This document shows positions 52,176-59,914 of a stretch of DNA of 64,000 nt, piece after piece. The translations under genes were made by a program, and so were the position numbers. The notes beneath the pieces are model-generated. The model made no database searches, was not told where the DNA came from, and saw only the letters and a program-made list of their open reading frames with translations. Positions within the stretch are counted from its first letter, which is position 1. Every line of letters begins with the position of its first letter. This DNA comes from JAVBQJ01 sp031549115. GTDB taxonomy: Bacteria; Verrucomicrobiota; Lentisphaeria; Victivallales; Victivallaceae. Where the stretch lies: the NCBI GenBank assembly GCA_031549115.1, contig JAVBQJ010000025.1, positions 40,442-104,441 of the forward strand. Reading direction: 5' to 3'.

Positions 52176-53333
52176 TCACCTCATTTCCTCGATGGCGGCG
52201 CCATCATCCAGAAACGCCTGGCCTTCGACGACGAAGCGCATGGTTGCCACCGGTTTTTCCGGACAATCCAACATGCTCCAATCCCCGTCCTTGAACGTGG
52301 GGACCATCACATGTTTGCGGGCGCTTCCGTCGGCAACGGAAAATACCGCCCACTTACCTCCGGCTTGCGCCAGAAACGCTTCGTTCGGCAAACCGTAGCC
52401 TTCGGCGGTGCCGAGGATGATATCGGCTTCACACAACATCCCCGACAGCACCTGCGCCGACTCCGGGAGCTCGATCTTGATTTCAAATGTCCGGCTCGCC
52501 GGATCGATGTATACGCCTTTGTACGATACCGGCAGGCTGGAACGGTAGCCGGTATTGAGACACAGTACCTCCGCCCGGGTGATGCCGGTCTGTACGGTGC
52601 TGTAATAATCGGCCGGAACCAGGGCGGTGAGTTCCAGCCGGGGACTTTCCAGGCGCAGCACCCGTTTGGCATTTTCCGCGTGCTCCCACTCTTCATAGTA
52701 GGTTTCCACCACTTTGGCGTCAAACGGCGCAAGCATGATCGAATCCTGATAGCGGCGCTCGGCAATCCGGATGTTGTTCTGCGCCTGTTCCACTTTGATG
52801 CGCGCATGGTCATAATCCGCTTCGGCCAATTTCACTGCATTGCTGGCTTCTACGTAAAAAAGCTCGAACTGTTCAAATTTATCTTTCGAGACGGCTTTCT
52901 GTTCGTGCAACCGCTGGTTGCGCCGGTAATCCATTTCCGCCTTCTTGCGTTGTTCTTCGGCTACCGCAATCCGGAGCTCCGCCTGGTGGCGGGAAGATTC
53001 GAGCACCTTCAATTCCTGCCGGGTAATATCGAGATTGGCTTCCAACTGGAATTTATCGGTTTGAAATAGCCGGTCCCCGGCTTTGACCCGGTCGCCTTTG
53101 CGCACGGCAAAACTCTCGATAACCCCCGGAACTTTGGCGCAGATGTCGGCGTGTTCGATGGGTTCGGCATTCATGTGGATCTTGAGGCGCCGGGCAAACT
53201 CCATGGGGCGCGGGGCCATGGTCCGTACCCGGCATCCGGCATTCGGCGCCGCCGGGTGTTCCGGTTCGGAGCAACCGGTCACTCCGGCCAGAAGCCCGGT
53301 GAGGATAAGTGTTATTCCATACATTTTCTGCAT
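52176..53333 (-). CDS. RND periplasmic adaptor (membrane fusion protein, lipoprotein)
   Basis: 385-residue HlyD/AcrA-type adaptor. Lipobox GVTGC near residue 21 predicts lipid anchoring. The lipoyl/barrel halves flank a coiled-coil hairpin (about 100-195): IESFAVRKGDRVKAGDRLFQ, a helix rich in Q/E/R, then IMLAPFDAKV. GGAGGCACACG before the ATG gives the start. Links the RND pump to an outer-membrane channel. It starts 37 nt after the TetR gene and ends 4 nt before the pump gene, so all three are one operon. Confidence 0.9.
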   Translation of the reverse strand: MQKMYGITLILTGLLAGVTGCSEPEHPAAPNAGCRVRTMAPRPMEFARRLKIHMNAEPIEHADICAKVPGVIESFAVRKGDRVKAGDRLFQTDKFQLEANLDITRQELKVLESSRHQAELRIAVAEEQRKKAEMDYRRNQRLHEQKAVSKDKFEQFELFYVEASNAVKLAEADYDHARIKVEQAQNNIRIAERRYQDSIMLAPFDAKVVETYYEEWEHAENAKRVLRLESPRLELTALVPADYYSTVQTGITRAEVLCLNTGYRSSLPVSYKGVYIDPASRTFEIKIELPESAQVLSGMLCEADIILGTAEGYGLPNEAFLAQAGGKWAVFSVADGSARKHVMVPTFKDGDWSMLDCPEKPVATMRFVVEGQAFLDDGAAIEEMR

Positions 53334-53370
53334 CGTGTGCCTCCGTCGGCAGGTTGTTTCATAGAGTGAT

Positions 53371-54009
53371 TTATTCCAGACCGAAGCCGGTCAGTATCTG
53401 CCGGATGCAGAAAAACAGCATCCGGCGGTCAAAACCGGTGGTCAATCGTCCGTCCGGGTGAAACAGATTGATCATATCTCCGGCGCCGGAATACATGTAA
53501 ATCGGGCAGAGAATGAACAAATACCAGCAGAATGATGTCTCAAAATCGTCGTTCCCGGTAATTTGCCGATAGATTTCATGAAAGGTCGCCACCGATGGCT
53601 TCATGTATGTGTCGATGATTTCCTGCTGCAATGGATGCGGCTTCTGAATGAATTGCAGAATGAAACTTTTGCACCAGCTTTCTTCCGCCCCGGAGTTGAA
53701 GCGCCGATAGATCAGTTCCACCATCCCGGAGACGAAAATCTTCTGCCCGTCCCGGGAAGTCAGCAGCGACTCGTTCGCATAAAAATAGTTGCCGAGGTCG
53801 TTTTGCTGCCACGGACGGACTGCCCGCTCCACCACGGCCTTGATCAGACCGTCCTTGTTGCCGAAGTGATACTTGATCATCGAGGAATCGATTCCGGCTG
53901 CTGCCGCGATGGTTCGAATCGACACTGCATCGATACCGTTTTCGGCAAATAAACGTCCAGCCGCTTCAATGAACGTTTCTTTGCTCTTGCTGGCATTGGT
54001 TTTTTCCAT
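53371..54009 (-). CDS. TetR-family repressor of the efflux operon
   Basis: 212 residues. HTH at about 8-55 (ETFIEAAGRLFAENGIDAVS, then SSMIKYHFGNKDGLIKAVVE) and a helical ligand domain with QFIQKPHPLQQEIIDTYMKP, of the CerR-like (DUF1956) type. AGGAGGCAAAAATGG supplies the ribosome site. First gene of the operon it probably represses, with a palindrome sitting in its own promoter. The inducer is likely a pump substrate; this is inference. Confidence 0.88.
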   Translation of the reverse strand: MEKTNASKSKETFIEAAGRLFAENGIDAVSIRTIAAAAGIDSSMIKYHFGNKDGLIKAVVERAVRPWQQNDLGNYFYANESLLTSRDGQKIFVSGMVELIYRRFNSGAEESWCKSFILQFIQKPHPLQQEIIDTYMKPSVATFHEIYRQITGNDDFETSFCWYLFILCPIYMYSGAGDMINLFHPDGRLTTGFDRRMLFFCIRQILTGFGLE

Positions 54010-54049
54010 TTTTGCCTCCTCAATTATTCAATTGATGGTAATATGGCAT

Positions 54050-54078
54050 TAATATACATCGATTGATGTATTAAGTCA
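54050..54078 (-). promoter_or_regulatory. Promoter with operator palindrome in the spacer (efflux operon)
   Basis: On the minus strand, TTGACT (54078-54073) and TATATT (54055-54050) are spaced by 17 bp. The palindrome ATACATC-gatt-GATGTAT (54053-54070) nearly fills the spacer, so a bound TetR dimer would block polymerase. This is the classical arrangement for an autoregulated efflux operon. Confidence 0.78.
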
Positions 54079-54187
54079 AGCGGCATTCCGTACTTTTTTT
54101 TGATCCCGCCGTTATTGACAAGGTTGCGTTCTTTCCATCGAAGCAGGGTTGCCGCTGGTGCTGTTGTTTTTTTTTATTTTTTCATCC

Positions 54188-54215
54188 TTGACAAATCGCT
54201 AAAAGGAGGTATCTT
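54188..54215 (+). promoter_or_regulatory. Candidate promoter of the small lipoprotein gene
   Basis: Perfect TTGACA (54188-54193) followed after 16 bp by TATCTT (54210-54215), about 55 nt before the ATG at 54271. The -10 box matches in only four of six bases. A second TTGACA at 54114-54119 has no -10 partner. Confidence 0.45.
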
Positions 54216-54270
54216 TATTAACAAGAGCTTCAGAAGAGGGGCTCGAAAACAAAACATGGAGGGAGAAGTT

Positions 54271-54444
54271 ATGAAAAAAGCAATGTTACTGGTAGCCGGT
54301 GCCGCTGTTGTGACCGTCCTGGTGGCTGGATGCAGCTGGTGCGGCGGTGACAAGAAAGCCTGTCCGGCGGACGCGAAAACATGCGCAGCCGGCTGTACGG
54401 CAGGCTGCGCGGCAGCCCCGGCTGCCGCCGCTCCGGCCAAATAA
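54271..54444 (+). CDS. Small cysteine-rich lipoprotein
   Basis: 57 residues. Signal MKKAMLLVAGAAVVTVL and lipobox LVAGC place the lipidated Cys at residue 21, leaving a mature protein of about 37 residues with five further cysteines (SWCGG, KACPAD, KTCAAG, CTAGC) and an alanine/proline-rich tail. GGAGGGAG 5-10 nt upstream of ATG 54271 sets the start. Closed by a strong intrinsic terminator, so it is a monocistronic, perhaps abundant, transcript. Small Cys-rich lipoproteins of this kind may bind metal; unproven. Function unknown. Confidence 0.72.
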   Translation: MKKAMLLVAGAAVVTVLVAGCSWCGGDKKACPADAKTCAAGCTAGCAAAPAAAAPAK

Positions 54445-54459
54445 CGGCTCCGGCTTATT

Positions 54460-54495
54460 TCCGGGAGTTCGGTAACGGACTCCCGGATTTTTTTT
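54460..54495 (+). terminator. Intrinsic terminator of the lipoprotein gene
   Basis: Twelve-pair stem TCCGGGAGTTCG with CGGACTCCCGGA (one G-T pair) around a GTAA tetraloop, followed by T8 (54488-54495). Near-identical to the minus-strand terminator at 57975-58010, from which it differs only in the tetraloop. Confidence 0.92.
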
Positions 54496-54628
54496 GTCCC
54501 GGCGGGGTATATGGATGCGGCGGCTTTTGCGCAGGAAATTCGCGTTTTTTTGTTGAAATAGACACGAAGATGTGGCATATTATGCAAGAATCACGTATCA
54601 ATTTTCTGACATTCCGGAGTCATTTCCT

Positions 54629-57600
54629 ATGGATAATACTTCATACATTTTGATGGCGGCAGTCTTTCTGGCGCTGTTCACCGCCGCCGGCTGGCTCTTC
54701 GCGTTGTCCCGTCACCGGCGGCAACTGGCCGCTTCCTCGGCGACGATCGCGTCGCTGCGCCAGGCGCTGGACGCCATTCCGATCGGTGTCATCATCACCG
54801 ACGGCGATGACCGGATCTCGCTGATCAATCCGATCGGCGTGGCACTGACCGGGTTCCGCCCGGAGGAGGCGCTCGGCGCGCGGCTCGGCGAAGTCCTCCG
54901 AATCGAGGAACCCGCGAAAACGGAAACGGCACCACTGGCCTCGCTGCGCAAAAACGTACTGCTGCGCCGCGACGGGACCCGCCTTTTGGTCCAGCGGGAA
55001 CAGGCGCGCATCCATGATGAAAAAAACGGTGTTTCCGGCCATATCATCGGTTTCCGGGATATCGGCGAAGAGGTTGCCAAGCTCGACCAGATGCGGCAGA
55101 ACAGCCGCTTCCTCGATACGATGATCGAAGCGGCGGACATCGCCTATTTCCGCATCGACCGGCAGATGAACTATCTTTCCGGATCGTCCACCAAGTATTG
55201 GCCGGTCGTCGACGGAACGGCGATTCCGATCGAACAATGGCTGGCGCCAGAGGATGTGGCGCAGTTACAGGCGAAATGGCTGGCGTTGTGCTCCGGAAAG
55301 ATTGCCAAATTCGATCAGACATACTCCGTTGTCACTCCGGAAGGCCGCCGCTATTTCGAAATCAGGATTTCGCAAATACAAAACGAGCTCTCCGGGCAAT
55401 CCGAATACTGCGGTATTCTGTACGATATCACCGGCATCCGGCAGAACGAAATGCGCCTCCTCGACAATCTCCAGCTGCTGGAAACGGCGGCGGAAAATAT
55501 GCCTGGTGTCTTTTTCGTCAAAGACGTCGAGGATCATTTCCGCTATCTGCTCTGCAACACGCAATGTGTGGAAGTGGTCGGCCTCAGCCGGGAACAGATC
55601 ATCGGCCATTGCGATGCGGAGATCTTCGCCGGGGATCCCCAAAGGGCCGAACGCTTCATGGAAGCCGACCGGAGCCTGATCGCCGGCAATACCGATATCG
55701 AAATTGTGGAGCACTTTTCCGGCGGCTCCGGCGGCAACCGGGTGCTGCGGACGATCAAAAAGATCATCCACCGCGCCGACGGCGGACGGCTGCTGCTCGG
55801 CATGGGGCAGGATATCACCCGCCAGTTTGAATTGGAGCAGCAACAGCGGCAAACCATCCATAGCCTCAACGAATACATCGCCAGCGACCGGGCGCTCTAC
55901 CAGGTATTGACCGCCATTGCCGTGGAACCGGAATTCGACAACGCGGTCGACGCCATGCTCCGCCGGATCGGCGAATTCAGCGGCGCCGACCACTGCAGTG
56001 TCTTCCGCTATCTCGACGAACAGCAGACGCAAACGGCCAATATCCGCGAATGGTACCGCGAAGGCGTTCCGCCGCTCCATATCTGGCAGCCCGCGGCCGA
56101 TGCGAATGAATTTACCGAATGGAACCGAACGCTGCTCGAACACCGGCCGGTCATCCTCTCCGACCTGGAAAAGCCGCCGGCAGGCTTCGAGAAAGTCGCG
56201 GAGAAGTTGCGGGGAAGGGCTTTCCGCTCCGTTTTGGCCTGCGGCATCTGGGTCGACGACGCGCTTTATGGTTTCATCGCATTCCACTACAGCGGCGCCA
56301 TCAAAAATTTCTCCGAATGCGAAATCCACACGGTCAACGGCATCGCCCAGCTGTATTGGCTCGCCTTCGAACGTTTGCGTCAGCGCACCGCGCTCGAAGA
56401 CAGTGTGTCGCTTCAGCGCCAGATCGTCGACAATATCAATTTGCCGGTCACCATTCTCGATCTCGATTATACGGTGCTTGCCGCCAATCCGAGTGCGCTT
56501 GCCAACGCCAAACAGCCGCGGGAAAGTTTCCTCGGCACCAAATGTTACGACACCGGCTGCCGTCAGGGGGCGCCGCCCGACTTCTGCCCGGTTCGCCGGA
56601 CCCTGCAGGATGGAAAGCCCTGCCGGATCGAACATGATTTCCTCGACAAACGGCTGCTGGCATCCGCGCAGCCGATCTTCGACCGCGACGGCAAAATGAA
56701 GTACATCCTGACTGTGGACGTCGACATCACCGAAATAACCCTGCAGAAGAAAACCCTGCAAACCGCCATGGAGCAGGCGCAGGCCGCCGACCGTGCCAAA
56801 AGCTACTTCCTGGCCACCGTCAGTCACGAATTGCGTACCCCGCTCAATGCCGTCATCGGCTTCAGTGAACTTCTTCAGCAGGACGACCTCGCGCCGGAGC
56901 TCCGCTCGGAGTATCTGCATTCGATCAACTTTGCCGGCAACGCGCTGCTCAATCTGATCAATGACGTGCTGGACCTCTCCAAGCTGGAGGCGGACCAGGT
57001 GGTTCTGGAGCCGAACCGGACCGATGTGGCGGAGCTGGTCGGCGAAGTCGCCGCCGTATTCGGGCCCAGGTGCAAAGAGCGCGGCATCGATCTTCTGGTG
57101 GATATTTCCGGGGTGCGCCGGATTCTTTTCATCGACAATCTCCGGCTGCGCCAGATTCTCTTCAATCTTCTCGGCAACGCCGTGAAGTTCACCGAGGCCG
57201 GCCATGTCGCGATCGAAGCGGCAACCGCCGAGGAACCGGCTGCCGGCAAAGCGTCGTTGACGGTCCGGGTCAGCGACACCGGCATCGGCATTTCGGAGGA
57301 GGGGCAAAAGAATATCTTCGATCCCTTCGTTCAGGACAGCGTCGCTCCCGGCAAGCGCCGGTACGAAGGGACCGGCCTCGGTCTGCCGATCATCAGGCGG
57401 CTGCTGGCGAAAATGGGCGGCTCCATCGACTTCGAAAGCGAATCGGGCAAAGGCAGCGTTTTCACGGTCCGGATTCACGGTCTGGACTTTGAGAGTGCCT
57501 CGGCGTCGCCGCACGCTCCGGCCATTGCCGAGGAGGCGTCGACGCCGAAACGACGCCGACTGCTGCTGGTCGATGATGTCCCGCTTAACTTGCGCGTACT

Positions 57601-57901
57601 GCGCGGTATGTTCGACAAGCTCGGCATGGAGTCCAGCTCGGCGGCCTCCGGTGCCGAAGCGCTGGCCATTCTCGAAAACGACAGCCGTTATGACGTCATC
57701 CTCACCGATATGTGGATGCCGGAGTGCAGCGGCGCCGAATTGGCCGCGCGGCTCAAACGGGACCCGCGTTTGGCACCGATTCCGGTTTATGTCGTCACCG
57801 CCGATACCCAGGTTACCGAATCGGAGCTCTTTGCGGGCATTTTGTACAAGCCGGTCACGATGGATACCCTGCGGGGATTCATCCGCGCCATCGGCGCCTG
57901 A
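54629..57901 (+). CDS. Hybrid sensor histidine kinase (PAS-GAF-PAS-HK-REC)
   Basis: 1090 residues. One membrane helix (about 7-27), then PAS domains (about 42-160, 165-285, 295-425), a GAF domain (about 440-610), a further PAS-like domain (about 625-710) with cysteines CYDTGC and FCPV, HisKA with FLATVSHELRTPLNAVIGFS (H733), HATPase (NAVKFTEAGH; DTGIGIS; GTGLGLPI) and a receiver domain with DVILTDMWMPE (D1027). Histidine autophosphorylation is followed by transfer to its own receiver; no output domain or partner regulator is adjacent, so the phosphate must go elsewhere. ATG 54629 follows CGGAG. Confidence 0.9.
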   Translation: MDNTSYILMAAVFLALFTAAGWLFALSRHRRQLAASSATIASLRQALDAIPIGVIITDGDDRISLINPIGVALTGFRPEEALGARLGEVLRIEEPAKTETAPLASLRKNVLLRRDGTRLLVQREQARIHDEKNGVSGHIIGFRDIGEEVAKLDQMRQNSRFLDTMIEAADIAYFRIDRQMNYLSGSSTKYWPVVDGTAIPIEQWLAPEDVAQLQAKWLALCSGKIAKFDQTYSVVTPEGRRYFEIRISQIQNELSGQSEYCGILYDITGIRQNEMRLLDNLQLLETAAENMPGVFFVKDVEDHFRYLLCNTQCVEVVGLSREQIIGHCDAEIFAGDPQRAERFMEADRSLIAGNTDIEIVEHFSGGSGGNRVLRTIKKIIHRADGGRLLLGMGQDITRQFELEQQQRQTIHSLNEYIASDRALYQVLTAIAVEPEFDNAVDAMLRRIGEFSGADHCSVFRYLDEQQTQTANIREWYREGVPPLHIWQPAADANEFTEWNRTLLEHRPVILSDLEKPPAGFEKVAEKLRGRAFRSVLACGIWVDDALYGFIAFHYSGAIKNFSECEIHTVNGIAQLYWLAFERLRQRTALEDSVSLQRQIVDNINLPVTILDLDYTVLAANPSALANAKQPRESFLGTKCYDTGCRQGAPPDFCPVRRTLQDGKPCRIEHDFLDKRLLASAQPIFDRDGKMKYILTVDVDITEITLQKKTLQTAMEQAQAADRAKSYFLATVSHELRTPLNAVIGFSELLQQDDLAPELRSEYLHSINFAGNALLNLINDVLDLSKLEADQVVLEPNRTDVAELVGEVAAVFGPRCKERGIDLLVDISGVRRILFIDNLRLRQILFNLLGNAVKFTEAGHVAIEAATAEEPAAGKASLTVRVSDTGIGISEEGQKNIFDPFVQDSVAPGKRRYEGTGLGLPIIRRLLAKMGGSIDFESESGKGSVFTVRIHGLDFESASASPHAPAIAEEASTPKRRRLLLVDDVPLNLRVLRGMFDKLGMESSSAASGAEALAILENDSRYDVILTDMWMPECSGAELAARLKRDPRLAPIPVYVVTADTQVTESELFAGILYKPVTMDTLRGFIRAIGA

Positions 57902-57974
57902 TCCACTGCCACGGACATCGCATGAAGCATCGGCTGTCCGTGCGTTCTGTCGATCTTCGGCCGGAATCGCGGGC

Positions 57975-58010
57975 AAAAAAAATCCGGGAGTCCGTTGTCG
58001 AACTCCCGGA
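57975..58010 (-). terminator. Intrinsic terminator of the 58-residue protein gene
   Basis: Read on the minus strand: TCCGGGAGTTCG with CGGACTCCCGGA around ACAA, then T8 (57982-57975). It starts 19 nt after the stop of the small gene. Its stem is the same as that at 54460-54487. For the plus-strand kinase gene it may give structure, but no T-run follows on that strand. Confidence 0.9.
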
Positions 58011-58028
58011 AACAAAGCCGAAACTTGT

Positions 58029-58205
58029 TTAGATCTTGGCTTTTTCCCATTCCGCCTTGCTGACGAAGGTGGTCAGGTTACGGCCATCGGCGGTCTTGCC
58101 CTTGAAAGCGTAACGTTCGTTGCCCTTTTCGCCATAGGTGACCTTGGCAAGCACGTCCGCCTGAACTTTGGCTTTGGCCTTCACATCATAAAACTCATGC
58201 TTCAT
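58029..58205 (-). CDS. Small basic protein of 58 residues, unknown function
   Basis: Sequence runs MKHEFYDVKAKAKVQADVLA, then KVTYGEKGNERYAFKGKTAD and ends with VSKAEWEKAKI. It is rich in K, E and aromatic residues, without membrane segment or cysteines, and looks like a compact alpha-beta domain. GGAGGG 7 nt before the ATG, a plausible promoter (58299-58327) and a strong terminator behind it make this a complete monocistronic gene. I do not recognise the family. Possibly a small nucleic-acid- or ribosome-associated protein, from composition only. Confidence 0.8.
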   Translation of the reverse strand: MKHEFYDVKAKAKVQADVLAKVTYGEKGNERYAFKGKTADGRNLTTFVSKAEWEKAKI

Positions 58206-58298
58206 TTTTTCCCTCCAAAAAGTTATTGGATTCGTTTAACGCTATTCGACCGGCAACATCGATTGCTCTCGCTCCGGCCAGACCATCAACTTACTTAA

Positions 58299-58327
58299 AG
58301 TATATCTTCGTTCCGCTCGGATTACAA
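58299..58327 (-). promoter_or_regulatory. Candidate promoter of the 58-residue protein gene
   Basis: On the minus strand, TTGTAA (58327-58322) and TATACT (58304-58299) are 17 bp apart, about 95 nt before the ATG. The -35 context CTTGTAAT also occurs before the gene at 61213, again 17 bp from its -10 box. Confidence 0.5.
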
Positions 58328-58368
58328 GTCAAATTCTACAGAAAACCCATTTTTTTTCGTAAAAAAAA

Positions 58369-59907
58369 CTATTTTTTGTCGAACGCGGCCGCTTTTTCAA
58401 TCACCCGGTTGAATTCCGCTTCCGGCATCGGGCGCATACTCTGCAACACACTCACCACGCCTTTGGCCGAATCCGCACCCGGCATCGGGAAGAATTCCAC
58501 GCGCCCGTCGGCATATATCACACCGACCGGACCATGCGGCATCACCGGCATTGCCAGCACCACCGGCACCATCATGCCGGCCGGGCTCATCATCGGAGCG
58601 GAGCCGGCTCCGAGATAGAGGAAGCCCATCTCCGCCTGCCGGGGTTGAATATAACCGCCGTCCACCAGCACCTTCCAGGCGTCGGCATCGGCCGCGGGGT
58701 AGCTGCGGTTGTGTTCCATCGCGTAACGCTGCAAACCATGGGACACCTGGTTCAGATCCACCATCCGCGGATCCATGATCCGGGGCGCTTGCATCGGAGC
58801 CGGAGCCGGGCGTTCGAAAAATCCGCTCTTGACCAGCGACAGCACCGCCGGAACCGTATAGCGGCCGATCGCGGCCGCCATCGACGCGCTGGAGTCCGCA
58901 TGCGAATTGGACTGAAGCAGAATTCCATCCTCAATCCGGGAACCGACCACATAAGCCGATTCGTCGAAGTTCATCCGGATGGCTTCGAACAGCTCCAGAT
59001 CGAAATCCGGACAGCACTCCGCCAACGCCTGCCAGGTCACGTCCAGGTTACGGATATAGACGAATCCGACTCCCTTTTCCGCCGCCAGGCCGACCGCGGT
59101 CGTCTTGAATTCCGGCGATCCGGTCAGTACCGCGCCGGCGGCGAGTTTCTCGGCAAACGCGCTCTGGGCCGCCTTATTCGAGAACACCGTCACCCGGCCG
59201 TCCTCCGTCAGCACCACGTGCTCTTCGGAGGCATCCCACAACGCGCCGTCACCCGGATCCGGCAGGCTGACCCGCCAGCCGACCGCGTCTTCGCCATAGG
59301 TGAATACCACCACGGCGATCCGGCCGGTCAGGACCGAAAAGAACCGGTTGGCCCGGGCTTGCGCCTCCTCGTCGAGATCCGCCAACGGCGTGGCCCATGC
59401 GCTCTGCAATTTCGAGCCGTCCAGCATCCAGTCGAAAGCCACCTGAGTGGTATCCGGCAGCTGCGCCGTCAACTCCGCGAGGTTGCGGTTGGCCGGGAAC
59501 AGCGCCTGAACCATCCAGCCGGGATTCTTCAGGTCGATCGAAAGGAAATTGCGGCCGCGATACAGCGGCAGCGGCGCTCCGTCGGCGATGGCGATGGAAC
59601 TCGCGCCGTATCCCCGGACTTCAAAGAGCCCCGAAGAACGGAGGATGGCGAGCATCATTTCGATCTCTTTTTGCTGATCCGGCATCCGTTCCAGAATTTC
59701 CGCTTCCGCCACCGTGATTTCGGCATTCAGGAGCTTGAGGAAGCGGGTCGGATTGATCACTTCCAGCTCATTGCCGCCGACATCCAGCCGGTTGACGATG
59801 CTCTTGAACGCAGCCACTTCCGAAGCTTCCGCCGCCTGCAGCGACCCCGCGCCCAGCGTCAGCGCCAGGATTCCGGCCATCCAGCGATTGCACATTGTAT
59901 AGCTCAT
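58369..59907 (-). CDS. Secreted protein of unknown function with pseudopilin-like C terminus
   Basis: 512 residues; signal peptide ending near ALTLGAGSLQAAE. Main part (about 30-370) is a mixed alpha-beta fold of unknown family. The last ~100 residues (LNQVSHGLQRYAMEHNRSYP, then GPVGVIYADGRVEFFP) look like the globular end of the pseudopilin-like/SBP-type proteins: a helix, YP, and the H-x-DG ending, but without the prepilin signal. The stop is 36 residues or so past this. Lies 7 nt after the gene at 59915, with which it forms an operon. Role unknown. Confidence 0.65.
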   Translation of the reverse strand: MSYTMCNRWMAGILALTLGAGSLQAAEASEVAAFKSIVNRLDVGGNELEVINPTRFLKLLNAEITVAEAEILERMPDQQKEIEMMLAILRSSGLFEVRGYGASSIAIADGAPLPLYRGRNFLSIDLKNPGWMVQALFPANRNLAELTAQLPDTTQVAFDWMLDGSKLQSAWATPLADLDEEAQARANRFFSVLTGRIAVVVFTYGEDAVGWRVSLPDPGDGALWDASEEHVVLTEDGRVTVFSNKAAQSAFAEKLAAGAVLTGSPEFKTTAVGLAAEKGVGFVYIRNLDVTWQALAECCPDFDLELFEAIRMNFDESAYVVGSRIEDGILLQSNSHADSSASMAAAIGRYTVPAVLSLVKSGFFERPAPAPMQAPRIMDPRMVDLNQVSHGLQRYAMEHNRSYPAADADAWKVLVDGGYIQPRQAEMGFLYLGAGSAPMMSPAGMMVPVVLAMPVMPHGPVGVIYADGRVEFFPMPGADSAKGVVSVLQSMRPMPEAEFNRVIEKAAAFDKK

Positions 59908-59914
59908 TTTTGTT

